Below are positions 22,465-34,660 of a stretch of DNA of 64,000 nt, in pieces. The translations under genes were made by a program, and so were the position numbers. The number at the start of each line of letters is the position of its first letter. The stretch's first letter is position 1. This DNA is from Nemophila menziesii (Eukaryota; Streptophyta; Magnoliopsida; Boraginales; Hydrophyllaceae), in NCBI GenBank assembly GCA_029959085.1, contig JARWIR010000005.1, forward strand, positions 1,738,501 to 1,802,500, in the 5' to 3' direction. Below the pieces are notes generated by a model that was given only the letters and a program-made list of their open reading frames with translations, searched no databases and was not told the origin of the DNA.

Positions 22465-25186
22465 TGGGTATAATCGTAGATTTGAAACTTCAGATCATTA
22501 CGTTTATGCCAAGTTTTTACCAAAATCTAGTGTTTCCGATCGCTCTCCTTCTGTTGTCTCTTTGTTTCTACAACCGGTGAAAAAAAATAACTCCGTTTTG
22601 ATTCTTTAACATGTGGGTGGAACATGATGATTGTAATCACATGGTGGAAAATTGTTGGAACAAGAGTTTCATTGGGTAATAAACAATTTATCTTATGCCA
22701 AAAGTTATGAGTTTTGAAGTTTGATTTGCAAAAACTTAATAAGGAGTTTTTTCACATATTTTAGAAAGAGCTACAAAGGCCAGAGAAGAGCTAGAAGTGT
22801 TCGAGTTTAATTTTCAACAAAACCTGGTATTATTAATAAAATTGATGAGTTAGTTGGGATGGACTCTTAAGAAAGATGAGATTAACTTTCTCCAACAAAA
22901 AGGTAAAATTGGATTCTCTCAAGAGTGATAGGTGAACAAAACTCTTCCATGGACTTATGAAGAGTAAACAAAGGCGTCGGTTTATTCTGAATATTTTACA
23001 TTAGAATGGGGAGGTTACTAATTCACGTGAACAAGTGCATGTGCTTTCATTGACCACTATAAGGCTTTGTCGGGTACTAAAATTACTACTTCTAATCTTG
23101 ATAGTGATATGTTTGATCGGGGAAATATTCTCATGCAAGTAAGAGGCGTGTATATGTGGAGAGATGTCTCTGATCTTGAGATAAAGGAGGTTATTTTTTG
23201 CATTTCAAATGACAAAGCACCCGACCCCGATAGTTATTCTTTGTTCTTTTTCAAGCTGTCATGGGACATAAGTGGGGATTAAGTTATTCAAGCAGTACGT
23301 AATTTTTTTATTACCGAATATCTTCTTAAACAATTAAATACTAGGATTATTACTTTGATTCCGAAAAAGGATGATCTGATTAGTGTTGATGACTATCCTC
23401 CTATCTCTTGCTGTAATGTGATTTGCATGGAAATAACAATGATTATTGCGGATCGAATAAAACCAGTTCTTGACCGACTTGTGGATAAACCACAAAACAC
23501 CTTTGTCCGGTAGATCGAGAGCCGAGAAAATACACCTTATGCAAGAGTTGTTGAGGGGTTATAACAAAAATAGTAGCTCCTCGAGATGTACTATGAAGAT
23601 CGATTTGTGTAAAGTTATGAATTGGATTATGGTCTGCGTTCGACTCCTTAATATTAGGTGGCTATTAATGGGGAAATTCATAAATTCTTCAAAGGGGAAA
23701 AAGGCTTAGGTCAAGGTGATCTTGTCTCCCCTAATCTCTTTATTCTTTGTCTTGAATACTTATCGAGACTCTTAAAGAAAAATACGGATCAAGATTTCAA
23801 GTATCATCCGAAGTGTGATAAAAGAATTACTCACCATGCTTTCGCTGATGACTTAATGCTTCTTTAAAAGGATATCATTTGTACGTTAAGATTCTTATTA
23901 GTGGCTTGAAAGTTCTTGGTGATTGTTTTGGCCTCTATTTAAATGTTACTAAGTCGAATATTTATTATGTAGGAGTCAATAGTGATGAGCTTGCAAGCAT
24001 TTTGGCAACTACTCCCTTGGATAAAGGAGATATGCCTTTTCGATATTTAGGTGTGCCTCTTGGGTCTTCCTAGTTACTCTCAAGAGATTACAAACCTCTT
24101 TTAAATAAATTATAGGGGTATTTGAGATCTTTAAATGCTTATTTCATTTCTTTTGCAGGAAGATTTGAACTTATTAGATCAGTTCTACAAGGTGTGATTT
24201 GTTTTTTGTTCACTATATTTCCAGTCTCGGCAGGTGTTCGAAATCAAATTGTTAGTATTTGTTGGAATTTTTATTGTGATAGGAAGCCACCACAAGTTAG
24301 TTGAAATAAAATTTGTGTTTTGAAAGAATAAGGTGGGATTGGGTTGAAAGATTTGGGGGCTTGGAATAAAAAACTATTTATGAAAATAATTTGGAAGACT
24401 AATGTTGCTAAAATGGACTCCCTTTGGATCAAAGGGATTTATGATGAGTATTTTCAAGATATAAACTTTGGGATTGGAAACCGAGGAAGGTGAATTCTCT
24501 TCTCTTGAAGAACATATGGGAACTAAAAGAGGTCATTCGAGGGTCGATTGGTGTTGATAGGAGAAAGGTATTTTGGCTAGGTAGTTCTCTTTGACTAGTG
24601 ATCATTCCATCATTCATGAGTTATCTAGGAAAAAAATTATACTTTATATAAGAAACCTTATAATTTATTTAGGCGTAAAAATTTTGCGAGGCTTTGGGCG
24701 AATATTATTTGGGATTCACGTGGTACTCCTAAACATGCCATTGTCATTTTGTTGACATTAAGGGAGAGACTTAAAACAAAAGATTGAATGAAGTATTTGG
24801 AGTTGGATCCACTTTGTGCTTTATGCGGTGAAAACTTTGAGTCAAATAAACATTTTTTCTTTGATTGTGCTTATGCTAAGGATATATGCGATGAGATAAG
24901 AATAAGGTTGGGTATCAATAAGGAGATTAATACTCTATTGAGTGCTTTTAAAAGGCTTAAGAAACTAGAAGCTCGAGAGAATTGGAAGAGAAACGCTTGG
25001 ATGATAGCTTTTGGAGCAACTGTGTATTGTATATGGAGCGCAATAAATTATCTTGCTATGAGAGGTGATACAACTACTCGGGGAACAGTTATTAAGAAGG
25101 TTAAGTGATGCACATATTCTATATTATTTCCTTGTCCCCCATCATTCCTTTTTGGATGATAGTGGGAGATTATATTGAAATAGTAT
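22465..25186 (+). pseudogene. Decayed LINE ORF2 (endonuclease end to zf-RVT)
   Basis: The plus-strand reading gives the endonuclease C-terminus (YVYAKFLPKSSVSDRSPSVV, where SDRSP replaces the usual SDHSP), then the pre-RT region and RT blocks: KAPDPDSYSLFFFK (23210-23255), TLIPKKDDLISVDDY, QGDLVSPNLFILCLEYL (about 23710-23765), HHAFADDLML (about 23830-23860, catalytic DD retained), PFRYLGVPLGSS, FAGRFELIRSVLQGV. It closes with zf-RVT (CALCGENFESNKHFFFDCAYAKD, 24816-24890) and stops at 25105 without an RNase H domain. There are many stops and frameshifts. Its 3' UTR resumes at 28096 after a solo LTR. Confidence 0.88.
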
Positions 25187-25617
25187 TGGTGTCGCCTAAG
25201 GTGTGATAAAATAATAGATAAAATAATTACAAATAAACACCCTAGGCTAGCACGGTACTACAAGTATTACAGGATGTATGCAAGTTTTAATGATAAGTGA
25301 ATTCGTTCCTCAGAGAGTACGAAATTTAGAGAGAACTTATGCAAATACCAAATGCATGTATGAAAGCTAGAATAATAATATGCAAGAAATAAAAGACAAT
25401 TTTTGTTTGGTTTTTATAACTAGAAAATAAACTACTAAATTGAAGACAAAAATTAAATAAGAGAAGCAAAGAGTATGAGAGTTTAGCTCGAGATATAGCA
25501 AGTAATCTCCACTAGCCTTGTTTATTCTAATCATGTAAGGGCGAATTATGTAGAATTGCAATAACCAGGATTTTCAATTCCGCCCTACCCCCGTCAGGGC
25601 GGACTAGGGTGGCGACC

Positions 25618-26953
25618 GCCCAGGGGCCCGACCTAATCGGGGGGCCCTAATTTTCTAGATATATGTATCTATATATGTGTATGCACTTCTATATATAATA
25701 TGGTAATTTAATACATAGAATAACATACAGTTCTAGCATTAGTGGTAAAAACGGCGGTTGTCCAAGTTGTAGATGTGGGTTCGAACCCCCCCAAGTGACC
25801 ATAATTTTTATGGGTTTCAAAATTCACATTGCTTTATGTTTTATGTTTTATTTAATTTAAAAATCTAAAATTGCTATTATTTTTATGGGTTTCAAAATTC
25901 ACATTGCTTTATGTTTTATGTTTTATTTAATTTAAAAATCTAAAATTGCTATTACTTTTACTTTGCGATTAAACTTTTTTATTTACAATTAAAAAATAAA
26001 ATTTTAATCTAACATTTTTCTTAACTTTATATTAAAAGTATATTTTATAAAAAATATATATATTAATCTAATGTATTTATTTATGATTTTATAAGAATTA
26101 ACATAATTTTTAATCATTTTTTTTATATATTTTAATCCTAATATATACAAAATTATTTCACTCAAAATTTAAGTTTTTATATATAAACTAAAATAATAAA
26201 TACTTTTTAATGAATCAAAAAGATATCAGTAGATTAGAATTTATTATTTTAAAAATATTAAATTTGTTCATTGGTTATAAAAAATTTATTTTGATATTAG
26301 TTAAAATATTTTATATTATAATATATATATATATGTATAATTTTAGGTTTATATTTGAATAAATTAAAATCAAATTTATATTTACATTGTTTACTGGTAT
26401 AAGATTGTCATATTGTGATTTATTGTTATTTTTAGTTTCATTTTTATTTCACTATAATAAAAGTCAAAACTTGATTGAGCAAAGAGTAAAAGAAGATCTA
26501 ATGTGGAATGGGATGTCCGCCACCCCATCTTGGGACGCATATACAATTTTACCTGAATTTTGTTTAGAAAAAAAGAATGTACAAAAACTAAAAGTTTGTT
26601 TCCTCAAATTCCTCACGATCTAGATTTTAACCTAATTATTTTTCGGAGAATGCCTCGAGTCCTATTGGTTTTCTAACTTTTCATCCCATAATAGAAATCA
26701 TAGATCCGTCCTTTGTAAAGAGAGAGGAAATGAGAGTTACGATCAACATTTCCCCAGAGATGTACTATGAATTTATCATATATTAAGTTTTTTTTTATTT
26801 GAATATTTACATTATAAATGAAAAAATAATAATTTATATTTAGCTATTTTGTTCAAATTAAATAAATTAGAAATGTCGATTTCTTTGAAAATTTTGCATC
26901 TTAAAACTTTTATAGTTTCGCCCAGGGCCTCTAAATTACCCGGACCGGCCCTG
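25618..26953. mobile_element. hAT-like element nested in solo LTR
   Basis: 1336 bp flanked by the direct repeat GTGGCGACC (25609-25617 and 26954-26962), compatible with an 8-bp hAT TSD plus one matching base. The left end contains CAGGGGCCCGACC and the right end, reverse complemented, CAGGGCCGGTCCGGG, a diverged hAT-type inverted terminus. The inside is very AT-rich with no transposase; the 78-codon frame at 26387-26623 is unrecognised. Confidence 0.7.
25733..25953 (+). mobile_element. SINE-like tRNA-derived segment with 75-bp tandem duplication
   Basis: TAGCATTAGTGGTAAAA (A-box-like) is followed about 45 bp later by GGGTTCGAACCC, a strong B box. Directly downstream a 75-bp unit containing 'atgggtttcaaaattcac' is duplicated in tandem (starts near 25804 and 25879). 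No TSD could be assigned. Confidence 0.5.
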
Positions 26954-28095
26954 GTGGCGACCTCACAATCAGGAGGGGACTTATATAAGGTTCTCCTACG
27001 CCACTAGGTTCCTAAATGAGTCTGGCCTTCTAATGATAATCGGTGGTTAAATCATACCCTAATGGTTATCTAGTTAGACAAGCCCGTCAAGATCACTACC
27101 GCACGCTAGACGTTTATGTGGTGTTTCAATAATTAGACACCCCTTCCGGGTGACCATACAACTACTATTAAGGTAATCCTATACTCGTGCACTAGCAAAG
27201 AAAATAGACAATAAATCAAAGCACATAAAATAGAGAATAAAACATTAATTCAATTTAAATTTAATTGACATCCTAAATAAAAATAGATGTAAAACAAGTC
27301 TAGGGTTCATACCATATGCTAAGTCTCGAGCAAAATTAAATCAGTTCATACAAGAGAAAGAAAAGAAAACAATTACAAATTTGAAGACTTGTGAAGGCAT
27401 AATTTGATGCTTAACTCCTTCCAGACTTCTCTTCTCTTGATGTAGGCTTCTTCTTGACTTAAGGATTGGACAAGGTTATGTTTCTAGTGATTAAAGGGTG
27501 TATTTATAGGGTATAGGAAACCCTAAAACATTTTCTTGGAGTGGAAGACAAGTATTGGACTTCTAGCTCATCTCAAATTCGTAACCCTAAAATATAGAAA
27601 AGATAAAAAACGGTTGCTGTTTTGTTTTGGCCGTAACTTCTTCATTATTGCTCCGATTGACATGTTCTTTATATCAAAACTGATCGTCTCGGAAAGCTCT
27701 TTAACTTTGCTCCAGACCATTCTTCCAAATTCCCAGCCGTTTTTTAGTTATGATCACTTTTATGGACATAGCTTCTGGAATTCAGATTTATTTGGCAACT
27801 TTATCTTTTTCTTTTTTATATTTCCTTCCTTTATCTCCAACTTTCATCATTATCTTCTTTAACTTATCTCTTAAAATTGATTTGACATCTAATTAATTAC
27901 TATATATCTTTAAAGCTTCACAATTAACAAACAATTAAACCCAATATGCTCTAAAAATAATAAATAATCAAATCAAGATAGAAAATACGAAAATATAATA
28001 ATATAAATAAAAATCGACAATTAAATTACTAAATACACCTAAAATGATGTCTCCAACTAAGATTAAATCATCCCAAATAGGGAGACATCAAGTAT

Positions 28096-28217
28096 GAGAT
28101 AGTTGCATTTTTTTTGTGCTACCTTTATCTTTTGGGTTTAGGTAGGTGACTCTTTGTATATATACTGTATAATTTTCCCCCTTATTAATATATATATTTA
28201 CCCAACCAAAAAAAAAA
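28096..28217 (+). mobile_element. 3' UTR and poly(A) of the 22-25 kb LINE
   Basis: After the second AGTAT copy of the solo LTR the sequence continues 'gagatagttgc...' and ends with 'aatatatatatttacccaacc' plus 10 A. This fits the interrupted 3' UTR of the LINE whose coding part stops at 25105. Confidence 0.65.
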
Positions 28218-28429
28218 TGTATTAGAACCGACTCAATGAATTTCTTACTTTTTTCCTAATCCCCCTTCTTCTCTAGAAATTTTTCTAAACCTTTTTTTTT
28301 TTAGTTTTTTAGCCATTTATACTCAAACAAATCACTTATTTCACTACAATCTCTTTGTATAAACTAGCTTTCCTACGAAATCAATAACTATATAAGTATA
28401 TACTATCCGTTCTTCATTTCCCAACACTT

Positions 28430-28790
28430 TTGTTAATCTACTATAATCTACAAATTTGGTTTTCAACTCCCATTTGTGTTATCTCTTTTACCCATTATCA
28501 TCACAACATAAATTTATTTACTTCTTCACGCCTTTTAGTAAACGACAAAGATCTAGTTATCACTCCGGATCAAGAAACAAAATATAAGGTTATCAATGAA
28601 CCTAAACTCATAGCGAAGTTACTCATTCAAGGACATACAAATTTCACATTCATTAAGAACCACATCAAAAAGTATTGGGCACTCAAACACCAAGTAAAAA
28701 TTGAAATATGGGCAACAACTCGGTGATAGACTAAGGGTCATTCCCATTTGGCTAACATTAATCTTCCATAACATCATAGTTTTTATCTAC
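28430..28790 (+). pseudogene. LINE ORF1 N-terminal fragment (DUF4283)
   Basis: The frame reads LLVNDKDLVITPDQETKYKV, then EPKLIAKLLIQ and NFTFIKNHIKKYW. This matches the DUF4283 start of the reverse-strand LINE at 59200-59490 (GKLIITPENNTKYKI, KLIAKLLFKEQINFVFFKNHINKHW). The frame ends at a stop at about 28724. Only the 5' end of that LINE family is present, followed by the microsatellite. Confidence 0.75.
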
Positions 28791-28846
28791 GTCGACCTGG
28801 TCTTTGCCATGAGTTGTTGAAGAGATGTTGTGATATTTTTAGTTTT

Positions 28847-29008
<162 letters not shown>

Positions 29009-29479
29009 TGGGTGTGTAGGAGGTTGATGAGATTTTGTAATTAAAAAGAAAGGAAACATCAAATGAAATTAGGGTTAGTTTTTAGTCTTTCATGGAAGAA
29101 AATTATAGTCATTTGCTTTAAAATGCATTAAAGCTTTGTATGTTTGCATTTTAAAGAATTTCGATACTATTAGTTAAGATATTTATCCAAAAAAAGGTTG
29201 TATACTTTGTTTGATTTAAGTAAAGCTTAATGATTTAGATTATCATTTTATTTACTTATATGATAAATTTCATGCAAATTAGTTGAGTTAGTTCAACTGG
29301 CAAGAATCTCACTACTTCTTCAGCATACAAAACTGTTTAATTAGTCATATGTATTTATCACTTTAACATGATGTAAAGACAAATATATGACATTAAATAG
29401 GAAGAAAAAGAAGTCCAGAAAAAAAGAAAAATACGAAGAAAAAAATATACGTGACACTATATGATATTAGCCCAACAGT

Positions 29480-29656
29480 CAGGGACGGATCTGGGTAGAA
29501 GGATTCAGGGTCTCCCCCGCCCTCCCCCAAATTTTCAGAAAAACCCATTTTCATCCTTATAAAAAAATGAAAAAATTAATTATTAGACTTCAGCTCCTTC
29601 AAATTTTTCAAAACCTTCCCTTTGGTCTCAAATATTAAATACCGGTTCTGTCACTG
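29480..29656. mobile_element. Small hAT MITE
   Basis: 177 bp starting CAGGGACGGATC and ending GGTTCTGTCACTG, an imperfect inverted terminus. Flanking octamers CCAACAGT (29472-29479) and CCCACAGT (29657-29664) match at seven of eight positions, as expected for an aged hAT TSD. Confidence 0.75.
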
Positions 29657-29825
29657 CCCACAGTTAAAAAGCATTACTATGAGCCACATTAACTTTTGTA
29701 AATATTTATTTAGTTTATACTCTATCTATATGGGTTATTTTTTAAAGTAATAAGTACTATTAAAGATCATCCGAATAAATTAGATTTATCTTAAAATCTT
29801 AATAAGTAGACCATTAAAAGTATTC

Positions 29826-30047
29826 GTTTGGAAGTATTTTTTTTGAAAAAACACTTAATAGTGTTTCTATAATTTTAAAAGTATTTTAAATCCTGAAAAT
29901 CACTTTTAGAAAAAACACTAAATTGGTGCTTTTTAAAAAAAAAACACTTAAAATGGTTTAAGAATCCAAAATTATTTTTTAATAATTTTTCAAATATTTC
30001 AGTTTTATTCTAAAAATATTTTTTATTCTAAAATAAGCACTTCCATA
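29826..30047. repeat. MITE-like AT-rich segment
   Basis: The left part reads gtttggaagtattttttttg and the right part, reverse complemented, contains atggaagtgcttattttag; between them are several 'aaaaacacttaaa' repeats. The imperfect inverted arrangement suggests a decayed MITE, but neither TSD nor exact ends are clear. Confidence 0.35.
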
Positions 30048-30162
30048 GGGGTCCTAAGTCATTTAGATATAAATTGACAAAAGAAAATCACTTATCTTTC
30101 TAATTTAATATTTTAATAAACTAAATTAAAATTTCATTAATTACAAATAAATAACTTTAGAT

Positions 30163-30329
30163 TGTTATGAACGGTAGAGAAAGAAATAGGAGCGTTCGGT
30201 TTATTATTAAAGAGTGTGCATAGTATAGACTCCTATATATAGAGAATAGGAAACCCTAAACCCTAGTGTTCATGGATTTGACTACAAGCCCGTAGGCTTG
30301 ACTGACAATCCACATATGGGTTTATAACA
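30163..30329 (-). repeat. 3' LTR of the copia-type element
   Basis: 167 bp with TG..CA ends. It pairs with 36906-37082, roughly 85% identical by eye with several small indels. The adjacent 30330-30338 is the complement of a polypurine tract. Confidence 0.88.
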
Positions 30330-30360
30330 CTCCCCGTTGGATATTCAGTCCCTAAGAATA

Positions 30361-31400
30361 TGCCTCGTTAAAACCTTCCTAGAAAAACCTAATAGGAAAA
30401 AAATCTAGTGAAGGAAAAAGAGTACATTTCTTTATATGCTAACTAAAACTACCTCATTAAAAACCTTTACCAGGAAAACCTATTACGACAAAATCATGAT
30501 GAAGGAAAAGAGTATAGTGCGTATTTATCTCCCCCTCTTGTAAGCCTCTTAAGAAAGATCTTGAAATCCTTGCATGCTAATCTTATGTATAAATTTCTTG
30601 AACGTAGATGTAGGTAAATAAATCGTCCAAATTGTCACTTGAGCGATTTTGATGACCATCTATCTCACATTTATTCAAGAGTTCATGTCTAAAGGATAAC
30701 TTTGGAGAGAATATTTGGTTCGATCACCTTTGATGTAGCCTCCTTCAGGGGCGGAGCCAGGAATTATTGTTAGGGGGGGCCAAGGGGGTTCAGGGGCAAC
30801 GGCCCCGAATTTTTTTTTTTACCGTATTTACACGACAAGTCTATGTATTATGCCAAAATTGCAAATAGGTCCTTATATTATGAAAAAATGCAATATAAGT
30901 CCCTATATTGTGTAAATATTGCAATATAAGTCTCGATATTAACTTTTTAATTAATAAATAAAATAATTTATAGTCTAATAAAATAAATTTCAAAAGTTAA
31001 GGGGGGGCCAAATGAATGTTTTTAAAAAATATAAGGGTTAATTACTCATAAACTTTTTTTTAAAGATAGTTATAGATTTTTTGTTTTTTAAAAATTCAGG
31101 GGGGCCATGGACCCCCCCTAGCTATACCACAGCTCCGCCCCTGGCCTCCTTTGTCTAGAGTGATACAAATAACATATTGTTGGACTTTGTTTACTTGTTG
31201 AAAGATTGCGTTTCCCATAAATATTTAGTTTTGAGAATATGTCTCATTAAAACCTTTCTAAGAAAAGCCCGATGGGAAAAAATCTTAGTAAAGGGAAAAG
31301 AGTACAATATTCTTCAATACGCTTGTATAAATTGTCTCATGAAAAACATTGCAAGGAAAACCCAATGGGGAAAACCCTATGCTAAGAGAAAAAGAGCGCA
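30361..31400 (-). repeat. Four copies of the copia 3' non-coding motif
   Basis: Copies at about 30361-30426, 30449-30516, 31240-31306 and 31333-31400. Each runs from a 'cctcgttaaaacct' core through 'aggaaaaccca.tggga' to 'gaaggaaaaagagtaca'. CTCCCCCT tracts follow at 30529, 31413 and 31659. The plus strand is shown here; the element's sense strand is the complement. Confidence 0.85.
30746..31143. mobile_element. hAT MITE nested in copia element
   Basis: 398 bp with terminal repeats CAGGGGCGGAGC / GCTCCGCCCCTG and a perfect 8-bp TSD GCCTCCTT (30738-30745 and 31144-31151). G-rich subterminal sequence on both sides, AT-rich centre, no coding capacity. The TIR is typical of plant non-autonomous hAT elements. 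Confidence 0.95.
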
Positions 31401-32990
31401 TTGCGTAAATGTCTCCCCCTGATGTGAGTATAACACAATGGTGTATAACTTGAGACATTTAATTGGAGTAATAAATAATACGACATAAATTGGATCGACG
31501 CTTCATTCATATATATAATGATTTAAAATGCTCGACATACGACTTATATGAAGTCTTTCATAAGAAATAATAGCAAATAAAAGTGTATCCACCACCGGAG
31601 ACTATATCTCTTTAATAAATATATTACGTGTGCTACAACATACTATCTTATATAGTGACTCCCCCTTGTAGCACATTCGTTTTACAATTGTGAAAATTTC
31701 ACGTCGTACAAGTGAAATTAAAAAAATATTTGCTTTATTTATTTCTTTCTACTAATGGCCAGTCAGTTTATTTAGACATTTTAATTTAAAAAAAAATCTT
31801 AGATTTCGTTCATATATTAATAGTTATTGCGCGCGTATATAAATATTTGATCATGATCAATTTTTTAGTTAGGTTCCAATAATTTAAAGTAGTAAAATAA
31901 CTGATTGAGATTCAATATATAATCAGGTACCTGATACTCAGTAGAAGTATTTTAATTCGCAGTTATATACACTACTTTGACATTTATAAGATGTCAAAAG
32001 TCTCATAATTATCAATTTGCTCATGTTATTGCTCATTTATGCTATATTGGGAACCAAATAGATCTATTGCGCTTTAAGTGTACAATAGTCTAGTTTTAAT
32101 AGATAGCTCTTTTGAGACATAAATCTTATTAAGAGCACTGATAATTGGTTACTGTGGATTAATCACTACACCTTTACAATATTTTTAATTTGTATGATTG
32201 TACGAGGATCAGTATAAATGGTGTATTCTTATATTCCAGTTATTCTTTTTAAATCTCCCTAAATCCATAGAGTAACGTAAATAACATGTATTCTCAGAAT
32301 CCATCTTTGTGCACGGTGGTGGAGCGTTTGTAATGGAAATTGCATAAACAAAATATCTTGATGAATATAGTTTTTAGTCTTTTACCAATATGGGTATTTA
32401 CTATGAACATTAGTTTTAGCGATTCGGCATATGCAATACAATAAATAACTTTGTTGTACTTGTATATCCCTCTGAATTCGTCTTGAAAAAAAGATAGACG
32501 AATTAATATCAAAATATATAGGATAAAAATATTTGCTTGTGCATATCCAATTTGCTAATATTCATTTGATAATTTTGATATTTATATTATCACTTGTGAA
32601 TATTCTTGTGGAATTTTACATTACCAAATTTACATATGATAACGTTGGTAAAATATCACATATAGTGATATTTTCAAATATAAGTGATATGATCACAAAA
32701 TTATTCACTTTTCAAATTTACTATAATCAAAATATCGCTATTGAACTTAATGTTTAAAAATAAAATTTTGACCAAATATTCACTTGTACTCTATTCAGAT
32801 TTATTACGACTATAAATATCAGTAAAAAAAAATTAACCAATGACATAATATAATTTTTTTTTTAATATTTAGAATTAAGAAGACATGAATTTATTTTTTC
32901 CTTTTGTTCACAATAGTGAATATTTTAGCTCACAAGCTAAATGGTTTTAATCTGATATTACATTTTTTTTTTCTTTAAGATGACATGAAT

Positions 32991-32991
<1 letters not shown>

Positions 32992-33024
<33 letters not shown>

Positions 33025-33046
33025 CTCCCCCCCCCTCCCTCTCTCT
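32992..33046. repeat. Poly(C) tract
   Basis: Thirty consecutive C (32992-33021) followed by C/T-rich sequence, within otherwise AT-rich DNA. Confidence 0.97.
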
Positions 33047-33339
33047 TTAATCCATAATATTACATTTTTTTTTTTGGGCTGAGAGATACAAGTACAAATA
33101 TCCATGTAACATGTTTGGTCAATTTCTTTATTTAAAGCTATTAGTTTTTTTTCTTTTTGTTCACAGCGGTAAACATTAGACTGTGCTTTTTTTTCCTTTT
33201 ACATAGCTTTTCTTTCTTTACGGTGTGAAAGATATAATATTGCTTTTTGCTTTGTTTTTGCACATGAGTGAAACCTTTTTTTTGCATACATGAGAGGCTT
33301 TTAAAAAGCCGTTAAGAAAAAGAATTACAGATAGAATAA

Positions 33340-33640
33340 AAGTTCTTATTAAACATCTAGTACAACTCTAACCGTCGCACACTTGCTTCTGTCTCTCATA
33401 ATATTCATAAGTGCCCCTTCTTTTGCTAATTTATCAGCACAAAATTTCGCTTCACGGACTATAAGCTTTACTTCGAATTTTGGAGAATTTCTCAATATCG
33501 CGCAACATTCTCAATAAATTCACAAGAGGTACCTCTTGGCGCATCAAGCGCGAGAACTCATGTTCACGTCAACATCCGCACTCCTTGCTCCCTGTTCGTG
33601 TTGTTGTTGGTCCTCGTCAGTTGATTCCGCTACTTGGCTT
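33340..33640 (-). pseudogene. LINE RNase H C-terminal fragment
   Basis: The minus strand reads VREAKFCADKLAKEGALMN (about 33375-33460), matching the last conserved block of plant LINE RNase H domains (REANxCADxLAK). Upstream on the same strand, acidic and Q-rich codons (ESQVAESTDEDQQQHEQ) are unrecognised. It is a short, frameshifted fragment inside the copia-type element. Confidence 0.6.
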
Positions 33641-34660
33641 TCTAGCCACATAACAATAATCATCTTGAGTGAAACCTTTCAATCAAGATGATTATTTATA
33701 TTAAAACAATATATACGTATTGAAAGCAGAAACTACCACTGCTATTGCTATTGATCGAAGAATTAATTCAATTGACCAAAAGACCTAAGAATCGATTGAA
33801 TAATCTTCTCATTTGAATTGATCAAAGGATCAATAAAATAATAGAATGCAATTGCTTGATTTGATAAAAAAATAGATCAAAAGATATTGATTTTTTTCTT
33901 TTAATCGAATTGGTTAGAAGATCAATAAAGTAATAGATCAAAGATCTTTTGAGATATTTCGTTTGTATCAATAAAATATTATACCATACATCAAGATATA
34001 GTTTGATTTTTGTTACATAGGAGAGCCACTTTGGATTTGGAGTCATTGACATCAAGATATAGTTTTATTAGTGCATAATATAACTTACTTTTTTTTTCTT
34101 TTTCTTTTCATTTAGTAGAGGAAGTGAGGAACCATACGAATTACAGTAGTGAACAACAATGTTTTTATGTAAAAAAAAACGGATGCTTATATATAAGCTT
34201 TTTTTTTTTTCGTTTAGTTTTTCGGTAGTGAAATAATTATATATGATTATTACTTTTTTGCTTTTTTTTTCTTTTTCCATTTCACAGTAGTGATTGGAGC
34301 CATTATCGAAAAACACTATAAATTGAATAGTAGAGACTATCATGTTTTATTTAATTACTTTAGATCAGAGGATCTAATTATCTGAATTTCGTAAGATGTA
34401 AACATAAGACAAAATAATCTAATATATTCTAAAATTTTAAAAAAAATCAATTTCATAATGAACAAATGATAAAAAAATATTGAAATTCATGTGTGTTCTT
34501 TTTTTTTTATTGAAGAGAAAAGAATTTTTCATAAAAAGCTTCTTTTTATTCTCGGTCAAAGCTTTTGATTATTTTTCACAATGGTAAAACTTTTCATCAA
34601 GTGATGATTTCTTTTAAAATAATACATAGTATTAATACTAACCAATATTGAAAGCAAAAT

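Larger units (their letters stand above)
25187..28090. mobile_element. Solo LTR (about 1.57 kb) with nested insertion
   Basis: It begins TGGTGTCGCC and ends GGGAGACATCA, with a perfect 5-bp TSD AGTAT (25182-25186 and 28091-28095). No internal retrotransposon domain lies between the ends; the only large extra piece is a nested hAT element. A solo LTR left by LTR-LTR recombination is the simplest reading. Homologous LTR sequence, lacking its first ~350 bp, recurs at 46906-48015. Short open frames within (for example 27536-27862) are non-coding LTR sequence. Confidence 0.85.

Noticed and set aside
25733..25800. Possible tRNA gene with GGTTCGAACC
   Set aside because: The acceptor stem does not pair and the segment lies inside a hAT-like element; a SINE-like origin fits better.
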